This document shows, piece after piece, positions 1-9,063 of a DNA stretch of 64,000 nucleotides. Source of the DNA: Mucilaginibacter cryoferens (GTDB lineage Bacteria > Bacteroidota > Bacteroidia > Sphingobacteriales > Sphingobacteriaceae); contig NZ_JACHCR010000022.1 of the NCBI RefSeq assembly GCF_014205845.1, positions 62,001 to 126,000 on the forward strand, written 5' to 3'. Position 1 is the first letter of the stretch. Each line of letters starts with the position of its first letter. The position numbers and the translations under genes are program-made. Below the pieces are notes generated by a model, which was not told where the DNA came from, made no database searches, and saw only the letters and a program-made list of their open reading frames with translations.

Positions 1-1
1 C

Positions 2-703
2 ATAAAGAAAACCCGTGATGGGCAGCTGATATATGAGGATGGCAAGCCGGGGGCTGCAGATGTGGCTGCTGAGATGAACACCGTTTCTACACCTCGCGGT
101 GGCCAATATCAATTGGTACTAAATGATGGGAGTAAGGTGTGGTTAAACTCGGCATCGTCATTAAGCTTTCCCGCAGTATTTAAAGGTAAAACAAGGGAAG
201 TTGAAATTACCGGCGAAGCTTATTTTGAGGTAGCCAAAAATGCTAAAATGCCTTTCAGGGTAAAGGTTAATAATACAGTTGTTGAAGTTTTAGGAACACA
301 TTTTAACATTATGGCCTATAATGATGAGGCCGAAATGAAAACAACTTTGCTGGAAGGATCTGTAAAGATAAACAACAAGCAATACAGCAGTTTGCTAAAA
401 CCGGGCCAGCAGGCAACACTTGGTCAAAGCGGCCCTATTAAAGTAACCGATAATCCTGATGTCGATGATGCTGTTGCCTGGAAAGAAGGGATCTTTCAGT
501 TTAGAGATGCAGGCCTGGAAACTATTATGAGGCAGGCCGCCCGTTGGTACGATGTACAGGTAAGCTTTACCGGCAAAACGCCAACAAAAGAATTTACCGG
601 TCGCATATCCCGTAATGTAAAAGCATCCGAGTTAATGGGAATGCTTAAATATATTGGGGTAAACTTTAAAATAGAAGATAAGCACATTACGATATTACCG
701 TAA
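2..703 (+). CDS. FecR-family anti-sigma factor, 5' truncated by window edge
   Basis: The frame is open from base 2, so the N-terminus (cytoplasmic sigma-binding part and membrane helix) lies outside the window; an internal GTG at 62 is not the true start. The visible 233 codons hold the periplasmic FecR domain (T-P-R-G-G-Q-Y, D-G-S-K-V-W-L-N, G-E-A-Y-F-E-V-A, V-L-G-T-H-F-N-I) followed by a C-terminal DUF4974 domain (F-Q-F-R-D-A-G-L through to the stop). Such proteins hold an ECF sigma factor inactive until the partner outer-membrane receptor signals substrate. The STN-containing SusC gene 277 bp downstream is the expected partner. The sigma factor gene is presumably just off the left edge (inference). 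Confidence 0.93.
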   Translation: MKKTRDGQLIYEDGKPGAADVAAEMNTVSTPRGGQYQLVLNDGSKVWLNSASSLSFPAVFKGKTREVEITGEAYFEVAKNAKMPFRVKVNNTVVEVLGTHFNIMAYNDEAEMKTTLLEGSVKINNKQYSSLLKPGQQATLGQSGPIKVTDNPDVDDAVAWKEGIFQFRDAGLETIMRQAARWYDVQVSFTGKTPTKEFTGRISRNVKASELMGMLKYIGVNFKIEDKHITILP

Positions 704-980
704 CACATAGCCTAATTAATACCAATTATATAATAAACAATCAATTGTTCACCTTAAACACCTCTATGATGGAAGAAGTACAAAATATAAGTTAACTCCG
801 GGAGGGACCCATTGGTAAAACGGTTTATCATGTGTTGAAACATACATGCGTACGTCACCTAAAAAAAGCCAAAAATAAACCGGGAAGTATTCGCAGTACT
901 TTCCCGGCTAAATATCTGGGTCCCAAAAAAGTACAATCGACGAATTGAAAGTAAATGTTTAACCCAAACTCTACAAACTT

Positions 981-3900
981 ATGAATTTTAATTCTAAGGC
1001 TACGCCTTTGGTATGGCCCCAATTATCCAAAATAATTTTAGCGATGAAGCTAACAGTTATTATCATGGTGGCGGTGCTTACTAATGTAAGTGCCAAAACC
1101 TACAGCCAGGTAGTTACCCTGCATCAAAAAAATGCAACGGTAGAGAAAGTCCTGAGATCAATAGAAAAACAAACCGGTTATCATTTTATGTATGATAAGC
1201 AGGATGTATCTAAAGCTACCGCTATTAATATAGAAGTAGCAGGCGTGTCGCTTGAGCAGGCACTTGATCAATGTTTTAAAGATCAGCCTTTAACCTACAA
1301 AATTTTTCAGGAAACCATTGTGGTGAAAAAGAAAGATGTGGTTAATACCGCTGTTGCAGATCAAAAGGTATCGGGTACGGTATCTGATGCTAAAGGCCCT
1401 TTACCGGGTGTAAGCGTAAAGATCAAAGGATCATCTGATGGTACCCAGACCGATATAAACGGTAAATTTAGCCTAAACGTGGGCAATAATGCCGTACTGG
1501 TATTTAGCTTTGTGGGATATACTACCCAGGAAGTTGCCGTTGGCGGTAAAACTTTACTTAACGTTATCATGGCCGAAAACCCCAAAGCCCTGAGCGAAGT
1601 AGTAGTAATTGGTTACGGTACATCTAAACGTGTTGATTTAACCGGTTCTGTAGGTAGCGTTAGCGGTAAACAACTGCAAGACAGGCCTCAAACTAACCTC
1701 GAGCAGGAGTTATCTGGTAAAATTGCCGGTGTAAACGTATCAACAAATTCTGGTGCACCAGGTGGCGCAACCAAAATACGTATACGCGGTTACAGCTCTA
1801 TTAACACCAATACCGATCCATTATATGTGGTTGATGGTGTTGTTTGGACAGAAGGTGGTAACTCCATCAATCCCAGCGATATTGAAACAATCGACGTTTT
1901 AAAGGATGCATCATCAACAGCTATTTATGGTACACGTGGTGCAAACGGTGTAATATTGGTAACTACTAAAAGAGGTAAAAAAGGCGGTACAGTTAGCTAT
2001 GATTCTTATGTGGCCATAAACCATATGGCTAAAGAATTGCCGGTATTAAACTCGGCCGAGTTTATGCATGTAGAAGATGTATCATACGCCAATATTAAAA
2101 AATACGATCCTACAGGCTGGGCATCGGGTAAATATGTTGACCAGGACCCTGTAAAATTACGTACCGCGCTTATTGGTAAGTTATTCGACTCGAACCTGAA
2201 ACCGTTATATGATGTAGATTGGCAAAAAGCAACAACCCGTACATCTGTTAGTCAAAACCATAACCTGGCTTTTACCGGTGGTTCTGATAACATCAACTAC
2301 GGCTTGTTTATGAATTATGCCGATGATGAAGGTATAATTTTAAATAGCTACCTGAAACGTTATAATGTACGTTTAACTTTTGATAATCAAATTAAATCGT
2401 GGTTAAAAGTTGGCGCTACATTAAACTACAACAACCAGGATAAACGTACTGCTGATGATGGTACAGGTGGTAACAACATTCCACGTATGTTAATTGAAAT
2501 GGTTCCGTTTATCCCTATCAAATACCCGGATGGAACTTATGGAAAACGTACAGATTACCCTAACTTAGAAGGAGGCGATAACCCGGTTGCACAGGCAAAC
2601 GAAATAGAATCGTTATACAAAACCCGTGTTTTTAGCGGTAACGGTTATGCCAATATCAACATTTTACCAGGGTTGGATTTTCGTAGTGTGTTTGGCGCAA
2701 CAACATCGGCCAATTATAACCCACATTTCCAAAGTGGTTTGGTAGGTGGTCCGTCTGCAAGCCAAACCTACAGTTCGGCATCAATAGATGAGGCTAACAA
2801 TACTTACTGGCAATGGGATAACTACGCAACATACAATAAAATATTTAATAAAGTACATTCATTAAATGTTGTTGCGGGTTACGAGAAAACAAGTTTTCAG
2901 CAAACGGGTGTGTATGCATCAACCAGTAACCTGGCCGATAACTACTACCAATATTATAACCTGAGTGCAGGTTCAATTCCTAGTATACCAAAATCAAATT
3001 ATCTGGCTTACCAGTTCGAGTCGATCTTTGGCCGTATAAACTATGGTTACGATAACAAATATCTGTTAACTGTAACAGGCAGAAGAGATGGTTCATCCCG
3101 TTTTGGTACCAATGTTAAAAACGGATTTTTCCCTTCGGCAGCTGTAGCCTGGAGAGCTTCACAAGAAGATTTCTTAAAAGACAACAAAACACTGTCTGAT
3201 CTGAAATTTAGATTAAGCTATGGTTTAACAGGTAACTCCGAAATTGGCTCGTACCAGTCTTTGGCTCAAATAAATACAACCAATTATGTATTTAATAGTG
3301 CACAGGCCATCGGAACCCAGCAAACAACAATTGGTAACGAAGACCTGTCATGGGAAAAAACATCAGAATATGATTTTGGTGTATCATTTGGTTTGTTTAA
3401 TAACCGCATTACTGTTGATGCTGATGCTTACCTTAAAAAAACCCAGGCATTGTTGCTTAATGCACCGTTGCCAGAAACCAGTGGTTTTAACAGCGTTTAT
3501 AAAAACATAGGTAAATTAGAAAATAAAGGTTTAGAGTTAACTATCAATACCATCAACGTAAAAACTGATAACTTTAGCTGGAACTCTACATTCAATATCT
3601 CGTTCCTGAAAAATAAGATACTTCAGTTGGGTGCATCTAATGATGATATTTTCCTTCCTCCAACTTTCCTTTCGCAATTTAACCTGATGCGTGTAGGTTT
3701 ATCTGCAGGTAGTTTTTATGGCTACAAAGTTTTAGGTACATGGGGATCTAACGAAACAGCGCAGGCCGCTGTGTTTAATAAATTGCCTGGCGATTTAAAA
3801 ATACAGGATACAAATGGCGATGGCAAAATTACATCTGCTGATAAGGTGGTTTTAGGTAAGTCTTTACCAGACGGTTACGGTACATTTAGTAACACATTCC

Positions 3901-4409
3901 GTTATAAAGCGATTGATTTGGGCATAGATCTGCAATTTAACTATGGTAACCAGATCATGAACTTAACCCGCCACTCGGGTCAGGATCGTACTGGGCAGGC
4001 TAATAGCTATGCTACCGTATTAAACGCCTGGACACCAACTAACCAAAATACCAGTATAGCGGAAGACAGACCGGCTTATGTGTACTACCAAACAGAAATA
4101 TATTCAACAAAAGTTGAAAGCGGCAACTTTATACGTGGCCGTGCGGTAACACTTGGGTATAACTTCCCTGAATCAATTACATCTAAATTGAAATTGAGCA
4201 GATTAAGGATATACCTGCAAGGCCAAAACCTGTTTGTAATTACAAAATATACCGGATACGATCCTGAAGTTTCTACCTACAACAACAATACCTCTTATAC
4301 ACAAGGTACTCAAGGGCAGAATAACACCAGTAACTTCACACAGGGCATTCAGTTTTATGATTATCCAAAACCAAGAACTTTCTTGTTTGGGTTAAATGCT
4401 AGTTTCTAA
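981..4409 (+). CDS. SusC/RagA-family TonB-dependent receptor with STN signalling domain
   Basis: Outer-membrane transporter of 1142 residues that imports glycan fragments using TonB energy. Order of parts: N-terminal signal region (about 1-43, ending near A-K-T-Y-S-Q), STN domain (about 46-118), a carboxypeptidase-regulatory-like barrel domain (about 128-205, V-S-G-T-V-S-D ... G-Y-T-T-Q-E), the SusC junction S-E-V-V-V-I-G-Y-G, the plug (L-Y-V-V-D-G-V), then a long beta-barrel ending in the outer-membrane signature N-A-S-F. The STN domain is what lets such receptors signal to a FecR partner, which fits the FecR gene just upstream. The SusD partner begins 23 bp downstream, so the two form one transcription unit. 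Substrate is not readable from sequence; the GH92 gene behind it suggests alpha-mannosides (inference). Confidence 0.96.
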   Translation: MNFNSKATPLVWPQLSKIILAMKLTVIIMVAVLTNVSAKTYSQVVTLHQKNATVEKVLRSIEKQTGYHFMYDKQDVSKATAINIEVAGVSLEQALDQCFKDQPLTYKIFQETIVVKKKDVVNTAVADQKVSGTVSDAKGPLPGVSVKIKGSSDGTQTDINGKFSLNVGNNAVLVFSFVGYTTQEVAVGGKTLLNVIMAENPKALSEVVVIGYGTSKRVDLTGSVGSVSGKQLQDRPQTNLEQELSGKIAGVNVSTNSGAPGGATKIRIRGYSSINTNTDPLYVVDGVVWTEGGNSINPSDIETIDVLKDASSTAIYGTRGANGVILVTTKRGKKGGTVSYDSYVAINHMAKELPVLNSAEFMHVEDVSYANIKKYDPTGWASGKYVDQDPVKLRTALIGKLFDSNLKPLYDVDWQKATTRTSVSQNHNLAFTGGSDNINYGLFMNYADDEGIILNSYLKRYNVRLTFDNQIKSWLKVGATLNYNNQDKRTADDGTGGNNIPRMLIEMVPFIPIKYPDGTYGKRTDYPNLEGGDNPVAQANEIESLYKTRVFSGNGYANINILPGLDFRSVFGATTSANYNPHFQSGLVGGPSASQTYSSASIDEANNTYWQWDNYATYNKIFNKVHSLNVVAGYEKTSFQQTGVYASTSNLADNYYQYYNLSAGSIPSIPKSNYLAYQFESIFGRINYGYDNKYLLTVTGRRDGSSRFGTNVKNGFFPSAAVAWRASQEDFLKDNKTLSDLKFRLSYGLTGNSEIGSYQSLAQINTTNYVFNSAQAIGTQQTTIGNEDLSWEKTSEYDFGVSFGLFNNRITVDADAYLKKTQALLLNAPLPETSGFNSVYKNIGKLENKGLELTINTINVKTDNFSWNSTFNISFLKNKILQLGASNDDIFLPPTFLSQFNLMRVGLSAGSFYGYKVLGTWGSNETAQAAVFNKLPGDLKIQDTNGDGKITSADKVVLGKSLPDGYGTFSNTFRYKAIDLGIDLQFNYGNQIMNLTRHSGQDRTGQANSYATVLNAWTPTNQNTSIAEDRPAYVYYQTEIYSTKVESGNFIRGRAVTLGYNFPESITSKLKLSRLRIYLQGQNLFVITKYTGYDPEVSTYNNNTSYTQGTQGQNNTSNFTQGIQFYDYPKPRTFLFGLNASF

Positions 4410-4432
4410 TTTAAACGTTAAAACATACCAAT

Positions 4433-5938
4433 ATGAAGTTTAATTTAAAAAAATACAGGATCGGTTATTCGTTGCTGATCCTTACCATATTAATAAGCAG
4501 TTGCAAAAAAGATCTTATAGAACAAAATAAGAGCGGTTTTGTGAAAAGTAATTATTTTACCACTGCCAGCCAGGCGCAAACTTTTGTTACTGGTATTTAC
4601 CAAAAGCTATACATGTTTCAAAACGGCGACGCTTATGGCGAAAGTCCGTTTATAACAATGGAGCTTTTTGCCGGTCACGCTACGTCACTTGGTCAAAGCG
4701 TTAATAATAACAACGTTATTAATAACCGTACAGATGCGGTTAATCCTGGTTTTGAGGATGTATGGCAAAATAGCTACAATGCTATCTCAAATGCTAATAT
4801 AGCGCTTGCCAGTATTCCGGGAATTACCCCTTTTGCCGATGCCGATAAGAAGAAATTATTGGGCGAGGTGTATTTTTTAAGGGCATTCTTTTACTACCAC
4901 CTGGTAAGGTTATATGGCGATGTACCTTTAATTACTACTCCGGTAACTATTAATAGTGCAGATCTGTATCCGTCACGTACAGCTACATCTGCTGTTTACG
5001 ATCAGATAATAAGCGATCTTAAAGCTGCCGAAGTATCTGGCTTAGCTTCCTCTGATCAAACCGGAAGGGTATCATTAGGTGCTGTACGTACTTTATTAGC
5101 CAGTGTTTATTTAACTACTGCAGGCTTCCCGCTTAAAAAAACCGAGAACTATGCTTTAGCAGCAGCCGAAATATTGCCGGTTATAAATGGTACCGATTAT
5201 ACCTTATTTGCCAAGTATGATTACCTGCATGACAATGCACACAAAAACCAGGGCGAGCTTATATTTCAATCCAACTACCTGGTTGGTGTGGCCACTAATT
5301 CAATTCCGCAGTTAATATTACCTTTTAACTTACTTGTTGGCGCCTATGGCGATCACCTCGGAGCAATGATCCCTACCAACGAGTTCTTTAATAGTTACGA
5401 AGCAGGAGATTTACGTACGCAGGAGAGGCAGTTTTATTTTTCAAGCTACCCTTCATTTAAAGATGGAACTACTATAACATTTGGAGAGCACGCGCTTTAC
5501 AAATACTTCCATGTAGAAAGTGCTTTAGGTAATGGTATAAGCGACGAGAACTGGACACTTTTGCGTTTGCCCGAAGCTATGTTGATTTACGCTGAAGCAA
5601 GCAACGAAGCAGAAGGAGCACCTAATGCAGTAGCTGTGGCACAACTTAACAAAATTAGAGCCCGTGCGTTGCTTGCACCTGTAGGCGCATTAAGCCAGGC
5701 TGATTTTCGTGCAGCGGTTTGGAAAGAGCGCTATCATGAGCTGGCTTATGAAAATAAAGCATATTTTGATGTGCAACGTACGCACATGATGTATGACGTA
5801 ATAAATAATGTATTTGGTGATGCTACCTCAACCAAAAACGAGCAGAATGTAACCATGAAAGCTCAATATTACTTATGGCCTATTCCGCAACGCGAAATAA
5901 GCACAAATGGTAAGCTTACCCAAAACATAGGGTGGTAA
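4433..5938 (+). CDS. SusD/RagB-family glycan-binding lipoprotein
   Basis: Surface-exposed lipoprotein of 501 residues that caps the SusC barrel and binds the glycan. It has a lipoprotein signal with Cys24 in I-S-S-C-K-K-D, an N-terminal SusD-like region rich in tetratricopeptide-type helices (Y-F-L-R-A-F-F-Y-Y-H-L-V-R-L-Y-G-D-V-P-L is the hallmark segment) and a C-terminal SusD/RagB domain with W-K-E-R-Y-H-E-L-A-Y-E and the terminal Y-L-W-P-I-P motif. It lies 23 bp behind SusC and is followed by a strong terminator at 5952-5980, so the SusCD unit ends here. Confidence 0.96.
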   Translation: MKFNLKKYRIGYSLLILTILISSCKKDLIEQNKSGFVKSNYFTTASQAQTFVTGIYQKLYMFQNGDAYGESPFITMELFAGHATSLGQSVNNNNVINNRTDAVNPGFEDVWQNSYNAISNANIALASIPGITPFADADKKKLLGEVYFLRAFFYYHLVRLYGDVPLITTPVTINSADLYPSRTATSAVYDQIISDLKAAEVSGLASSDQTGRVSLGAVRTLLASVYLTTAGFPLKKTENYALAAAEILPVINGTDYTLFAKYDYLHDNAHKNQGELIFQSNYLVGVATNSIPQLILPFNLLVGAYGDHLGAMIPTNEFFNSYEAGDLRTQERQFYFSSYPSFKDGTTITFGEHALYKYFHVESALGNGISDENWTLLRLPEAMLIYAEASNEAEGAPNAVAVAQLNKIRARALLAPVGALSQADFRAAVWKERYHELAYENKAYFDVQRTHMMYDVINNVFGDATSTKNEQNVTMKAQYYLWPIPQREISTNGKLTQNIGW

Positions 5939-5951
5939 CCAAATAAAATAT

Positions 5952-5980
5952 AAAAGACCGGCCATTGCAGCCGGTCTTTT
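5952..5980 (+). terminator. Rho-independent terminator after SusCD
   Basis: A perfect 11-bp stem (5952-5962 with 5970-5980) and a 7-base loop end in a run of T. It lies 14 bp behind the SusD stop codon and separates the SusCD unit from the GH92 gene. Confidence 0.88.
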
Positions 5981-6018
5981 ATATTTACAGCTAATTTAAA
6001 ACATTAATACTGCCGAGC

Positions 6019-8304
6019 ATGAAGAAGAGTATTATCCTCATTGGTTCATTTCTTATCACCGCTACAGCCGCGTTGGCGCAGCAGGTAAATAAGGTTACCG
6101 ATCCGGTTGAATATATTAATCCGTTGATGGGGACCGATTCGCATTACGACCTATCAAACGGCAATACCTATCCGGCTATAGCCTTGCCCTGGGGTATGAA
6201 TTTTTGGACACCGCAAACCGGTGTAATGGGCGATGGATGGGCTTACACTTATGATGCCCATAAAATACGCGGCTTTAAACAAACTCACCAACCATCGCCA
6301 TGGATGAATGACTATGGGCAGTTTGCCATAATGCCGGTTACCAAACATTTAAAAGTATCGCAAAACGGTAGGGCCAGCTGGTTTTCGCACAAGGCGGAAA
6401 TTGCTAAACCTTATTATTATAGTGTATACCTGGCCGACCATGATGTAACCACCGAAATTACACCTACCGAAAGATCGGCACAGTTTAGGTTTACGTATCC
6501 TAAAACCGATAGCTCATTTATAGTTATCGATGCCTTAAATAAAGGCTCGTATGTAAAGATCATTCCCGGCGAAAAGAAGATAGTGGGTTATTCCACAAAA
6601 TATGCCCGCGGTCCTTTAAAAAACTTTAAAAACTACTTTGTTATTTATGTTGATAAGGATATAACCACGGCGCAAACTTATAGTGATACCACTTTAGCCG
6701 ATGGGTTGGAATTAAAAGCCGAACATGCGAGTGCCGTTATAGGATTTAAAACTGCGCACAACGAAAAGGTACACTTACGTGTGGCATCATCATTTATCAG
6801 TATTGAGCAGGCCGAATTGAATTTAAAAAGAGAACAAGGCAACGACAGCTTCGACGTTACCAGGCAAAAAGCAAAAGATGTTTGGAATAAAACCCTTAGC
6901 CACCTAACGGTAGAGGGCGGTACTATCGATCAAACGCGCACTTTTTACTCATGCCTTTACCGTATGGTTTTCTTCCCCAATAAACTGTATGAGATAGATG
7001 CCGATAATAAAATTGTGCATTACAGTGCATCAACCGGTAAGGTGTTTCCTGGTTATAAGTTTGCAGGTACGGGTTTTTGGGATACCTTCAGAGCATTATA
7101 TCCTTTCCTGAACCTGGTTTATCCTGGCATTAATAAAGAGATGCAGGAAGGCCTGATAAACGATTATAAGGAAGGTGGCTGGTTGCCCGAGTGGTCGAGC
7201 CCCGGCTATTCTGCCGTAATGATTGGCAATAACTCTGCATCGGTAGTATCCGAAGCTTACTTAAAGGGCGGCAGGGGCTACGATATAGAAAAATTATATG
7301 AGGCGTTGATTCATGGTGCCAATAATAAAGGCCCGGCTGCAACCGGCAGGGAGGGCGTTGAGTATTACAATACTTTGGGTTATGTGCCTTATGATGTAAA
7401 GATAAACGAAAACGCCGCACGTACTTTGGAGTATGCTTATGACGATTTTACCATTTATAAATTAGGCAAAGCGTTGGGCAAACCGGCATCAGAGACAGAT
7501 GTGTACAAAAAACGCAGTATGAATTATAAAAACCTGTTCGATCCGTCGACCGGTTTAATGCGTGGTAAAAATAAAGATGGATCGTTTGAAACACCTTTTA
7601 GTCCGTTTAAATGGGGTGATGCCTTTACCGAGGGAAACAGCTGGCATTATAGCTGGGGTGTTTTTCACGATATTCAGGGCTTGATAAACCTGATGGGGGG
7701 CAAAAAACAGTTTATTAACAAGCTCGATTCTGTGTGGACTTTACCACCAATATTTGACGATAGTTATTATGGCGAAGTTATCCATGAGATCCGCGAAATG
7801 CAGATTGTTAACATGGGCCAATATGCGCACGGTAATCAGCCAATACAGCACATGATTTACCTGTACAATTACGGCGGTGAGCCATGGAAAACACAGTTTC
7901 ATGTACGCGATGTGATGAATAAGCTGTACAAAGCCACACCAGATGGTTATTGCGGCGATGAAGATAACGGGCAAACATCAGCCTGGTATGTTTTCTCGGC
8001 AATGGGTTTTTACCCGGTAACCCCGGCCAGCGATCAGTATGTATTAGGCGCGCCGTTGTTTAAAAAGATCACCCTTAAATTGGAGAACGGTAAAACGGTG
8101 TTGATAAACGCGGCCAATAATAGTGCCGCCAACCTATACATTAATACCATGATGGTTAATGGTAAACCTTACGATTTAACTTGGCTAAGCCACAAAGAAT
8201 TATTAAAAGGAGCAACCATTAACTTTAACATGGCACCTAAGGCCAACAAAACAAGAGGGGTAAAGGATAGCGATGTGCCTTACTCTTTATCGAACGAGAA
8301 GTAA
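6019..8304 (+). CDS. GH92 alpha-mannosidase, exported
   Basis: Exo-acting, calcium-dependent alpha-mannosidase of glycoside hydrolase family 92, 761 residues, the usual length. A signal peptide (M-K-K-S-I-I-L-I-G ... A-L-A-Q) ends near residue 21. The N-terminal beta-sandwich opens with Y-I-N-P-L-M-G-T-D; the (alpha/alpha)6 part contains G-T-G-F-W-D-T-F-R (about 350-358), Q-Y-A-H-G-N-Q-P and the family signature G-D-E-D-N-G-Q-T-S-A-W (from about residue 646), where acidic residues serve as catalytic base. GH92 enzymes remove alpha-1,2, 1,3, 1,4 or 1,6 mannose from N-glycans or fungal mannan; linkage cannot be read here. Its place behind SusCD suggests one mannoside-use locus, although a terminator separates it from susD. 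Confidence 0.95.
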   Translation: MKKSIILIGSFLITATAALAQQVNKVTDPVEYINPLMGTDSHYDLSNGNTYPAIALPWGMNFWTPQTGVMGDGWAYTYDAHKIRGFKQTHQPSPWMNDYGQFAIMPVTKHLKVSQNGRASWFSHKAEIAKPYYYSVYLADHDVTTEITPTERSAQFRFTYPKTDSSFIVIDALNKGSYVKIIPGEKKIVGYSTKYARGPLKNFKNYFVIYVDKDITTAQTYSDTTLADGLELKAEHASAVIGFKTAHNEKVHLRVASSFISIEQAELNLKREQGNDSFDVTRQKAKDVWNKTLSHLTVEGGTIDQTRTFYSCLYRMVFFPNKLYEIDADNKIVHYSASTGKVFPGYKFAGTGFWDTFRALYPFLNLVYPGINKEMQEGLINDYKEGGWLPEWSSPGYSAVMIGNNSASVVSEAYLKGGRGYDIEKLYEALIHGANNKGPAATGREGVEYYNTLGYVPYDVKINENAARTLEYAYDDFTIYKLGKALGKPASETDVYKKRSMNYKNLFDPSTGLMRGKNKDGSFETPFSPFKWGDAFTEGNSWHYSWGVFHDIQGLINLMGGKKQFINKLDSVWTLPPIFDDSYYGEVIHEIREMQIVNMGQYAHGNQPIQHMIYLYNYGGEPWKTQFHVRDVMNKLYKATPDGYCGDEDNGQTSAWYVFSAMGFYPVTPASDQYVLGAPLFKKITLKLENGKTVLINAANNSAANLYINTMMVNGKPYDLTWLSHKELLKGATINFNMAPKANKTRGVKDSDVPYSLSNEK

Positions 8305-8307
8305 ACG

Positions 8308-8332
8308 GCCCCTAACCCCCTGAAGGGGGAAC
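8308..8332. repeat. C-rich palindromic intergenic repeat
   Basis: A GCCCCTAACCCCC / GGGGGAAC unit with a short centre forms a palindrome directly behind the GH92 stop codon. Related GCCCCT...CCCC...GGGG units occur at 32260-32294, 32349-32383 and 49872-49995. Confidence 0.6.
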
Positions 8333-8359
8333 GATAGCGGGCTTAATTTATCGAATATC

Positions 8360-8392
8360 AAACTTGCGAAGTTTTTAAAACTTCGCAAGTTT
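8360..8392. terminator. Bidirectional terminator between convergent genes
   Basis: A 16-bp perfect inverted repeat (8360-8375 with 8377-8392) has A-rich and T-rich ends on both strands. It lies between the GH92 stop (8304, plus) and the TRIC-like gene stop (8418, minus), so it can end transcription from both sides. Confidence 0.82.
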
Positions 8393-8417
8393 TTTGTCCC
8401 GTAAAACACGGATTTTA

Positions 8418-9032
8418 CTAATGCCACTCTTCCCTGTAAACAAACTTGGGCATTTGCCAGTTGTATTTGATAGATAGCAAGCGTAACGCCAACCCAATAA
8501 CTGAGGCTATTACAATAGCGATACCGGCGGGAGCTCCCATGTATTCGAGACCCAAATAAACCGCTCCGGTAACTATAGATGCGCTGGCATAAACCTCTTT
8601 ACGAAACAGCAGCGGCACCTCATTACAAAGTACATCGCGTAGTACGCCGCCCGCACAGCCGGTTATCATCCCGCTTAATAAAATAATGATTGTGGGCAGG
8701 TTTATCTGTTGGGCTATCTGGCAGCCAATAATGGTAAATACCACCAGGCCCAAAGCATCCAGGTATAAGAAAAGCGTTTTCATTTTAGTCATGAGGCGGG
8801 CAATAACCGCGGCCAGTATTGCTGCACCGGCGGTGATGAGCAAATACTCGGGATGCTCTACCCAACTCATAGGGTAATGGTTAAACAGTATATTACGTAC
8901 CGTACCGCCGCCTAATGCGGTAACCCAGGCAATAATACAAACACCCACCCAATCCATATCTCTGCGCCCGGCAGAGAGGGCGGCAGTCATGGCTTCGGCA
9001 ATAATTGCTATAATGTATAAGATGTGCAGCAT
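8418..9032 (-). CDS. TRIC-like / UPF0126 cation channel family membrane protein
   Basis: Small integral membrane protein of 204 residues with seven predicted membrane segments in two homologous halves, each carrying a glycine-rich signature (A-L-G-G-G-T-V-R-N-I-L in the first, G-C-A-G-G-V-L-R-D-V-L in the second). This is the layout of the prokaryotic TRIC (trimeric intracellular cation) channels, formerly UPF0126/YadS. A longer frame starts at 9155 but its extra 41 residues overlap the end of the symporter gene and do not look like family sequence, so I chose the ATG at 9030-9032 (M-L-H-I-L-Y-I-I). Ion specificity is unknown; potassium conductance is known for some relatives. Confidence 0.85.
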   Translation of the reverse strand: MLHILYIIAIIAEAMTAALSAGRRDMDWVGVCIIAWVTALGGGTVRNILFNHYPMSWVEHPEYLLITAGAAILAAVIARLMTKMKTLFLYLDALGLVVFTIIGCQIAQQINLPTIIILLSGMITGCAGGVLRDVLCNEVPLLFRKEVYASASIVTGAVYLGLEYMGAPAGIAIVIASVIGLALRLLSIKYNWQMPKFVYREEWH

Positions 9033-9063
9033 GCTATGAAGTTTGGCAAATATAATTAAACAA

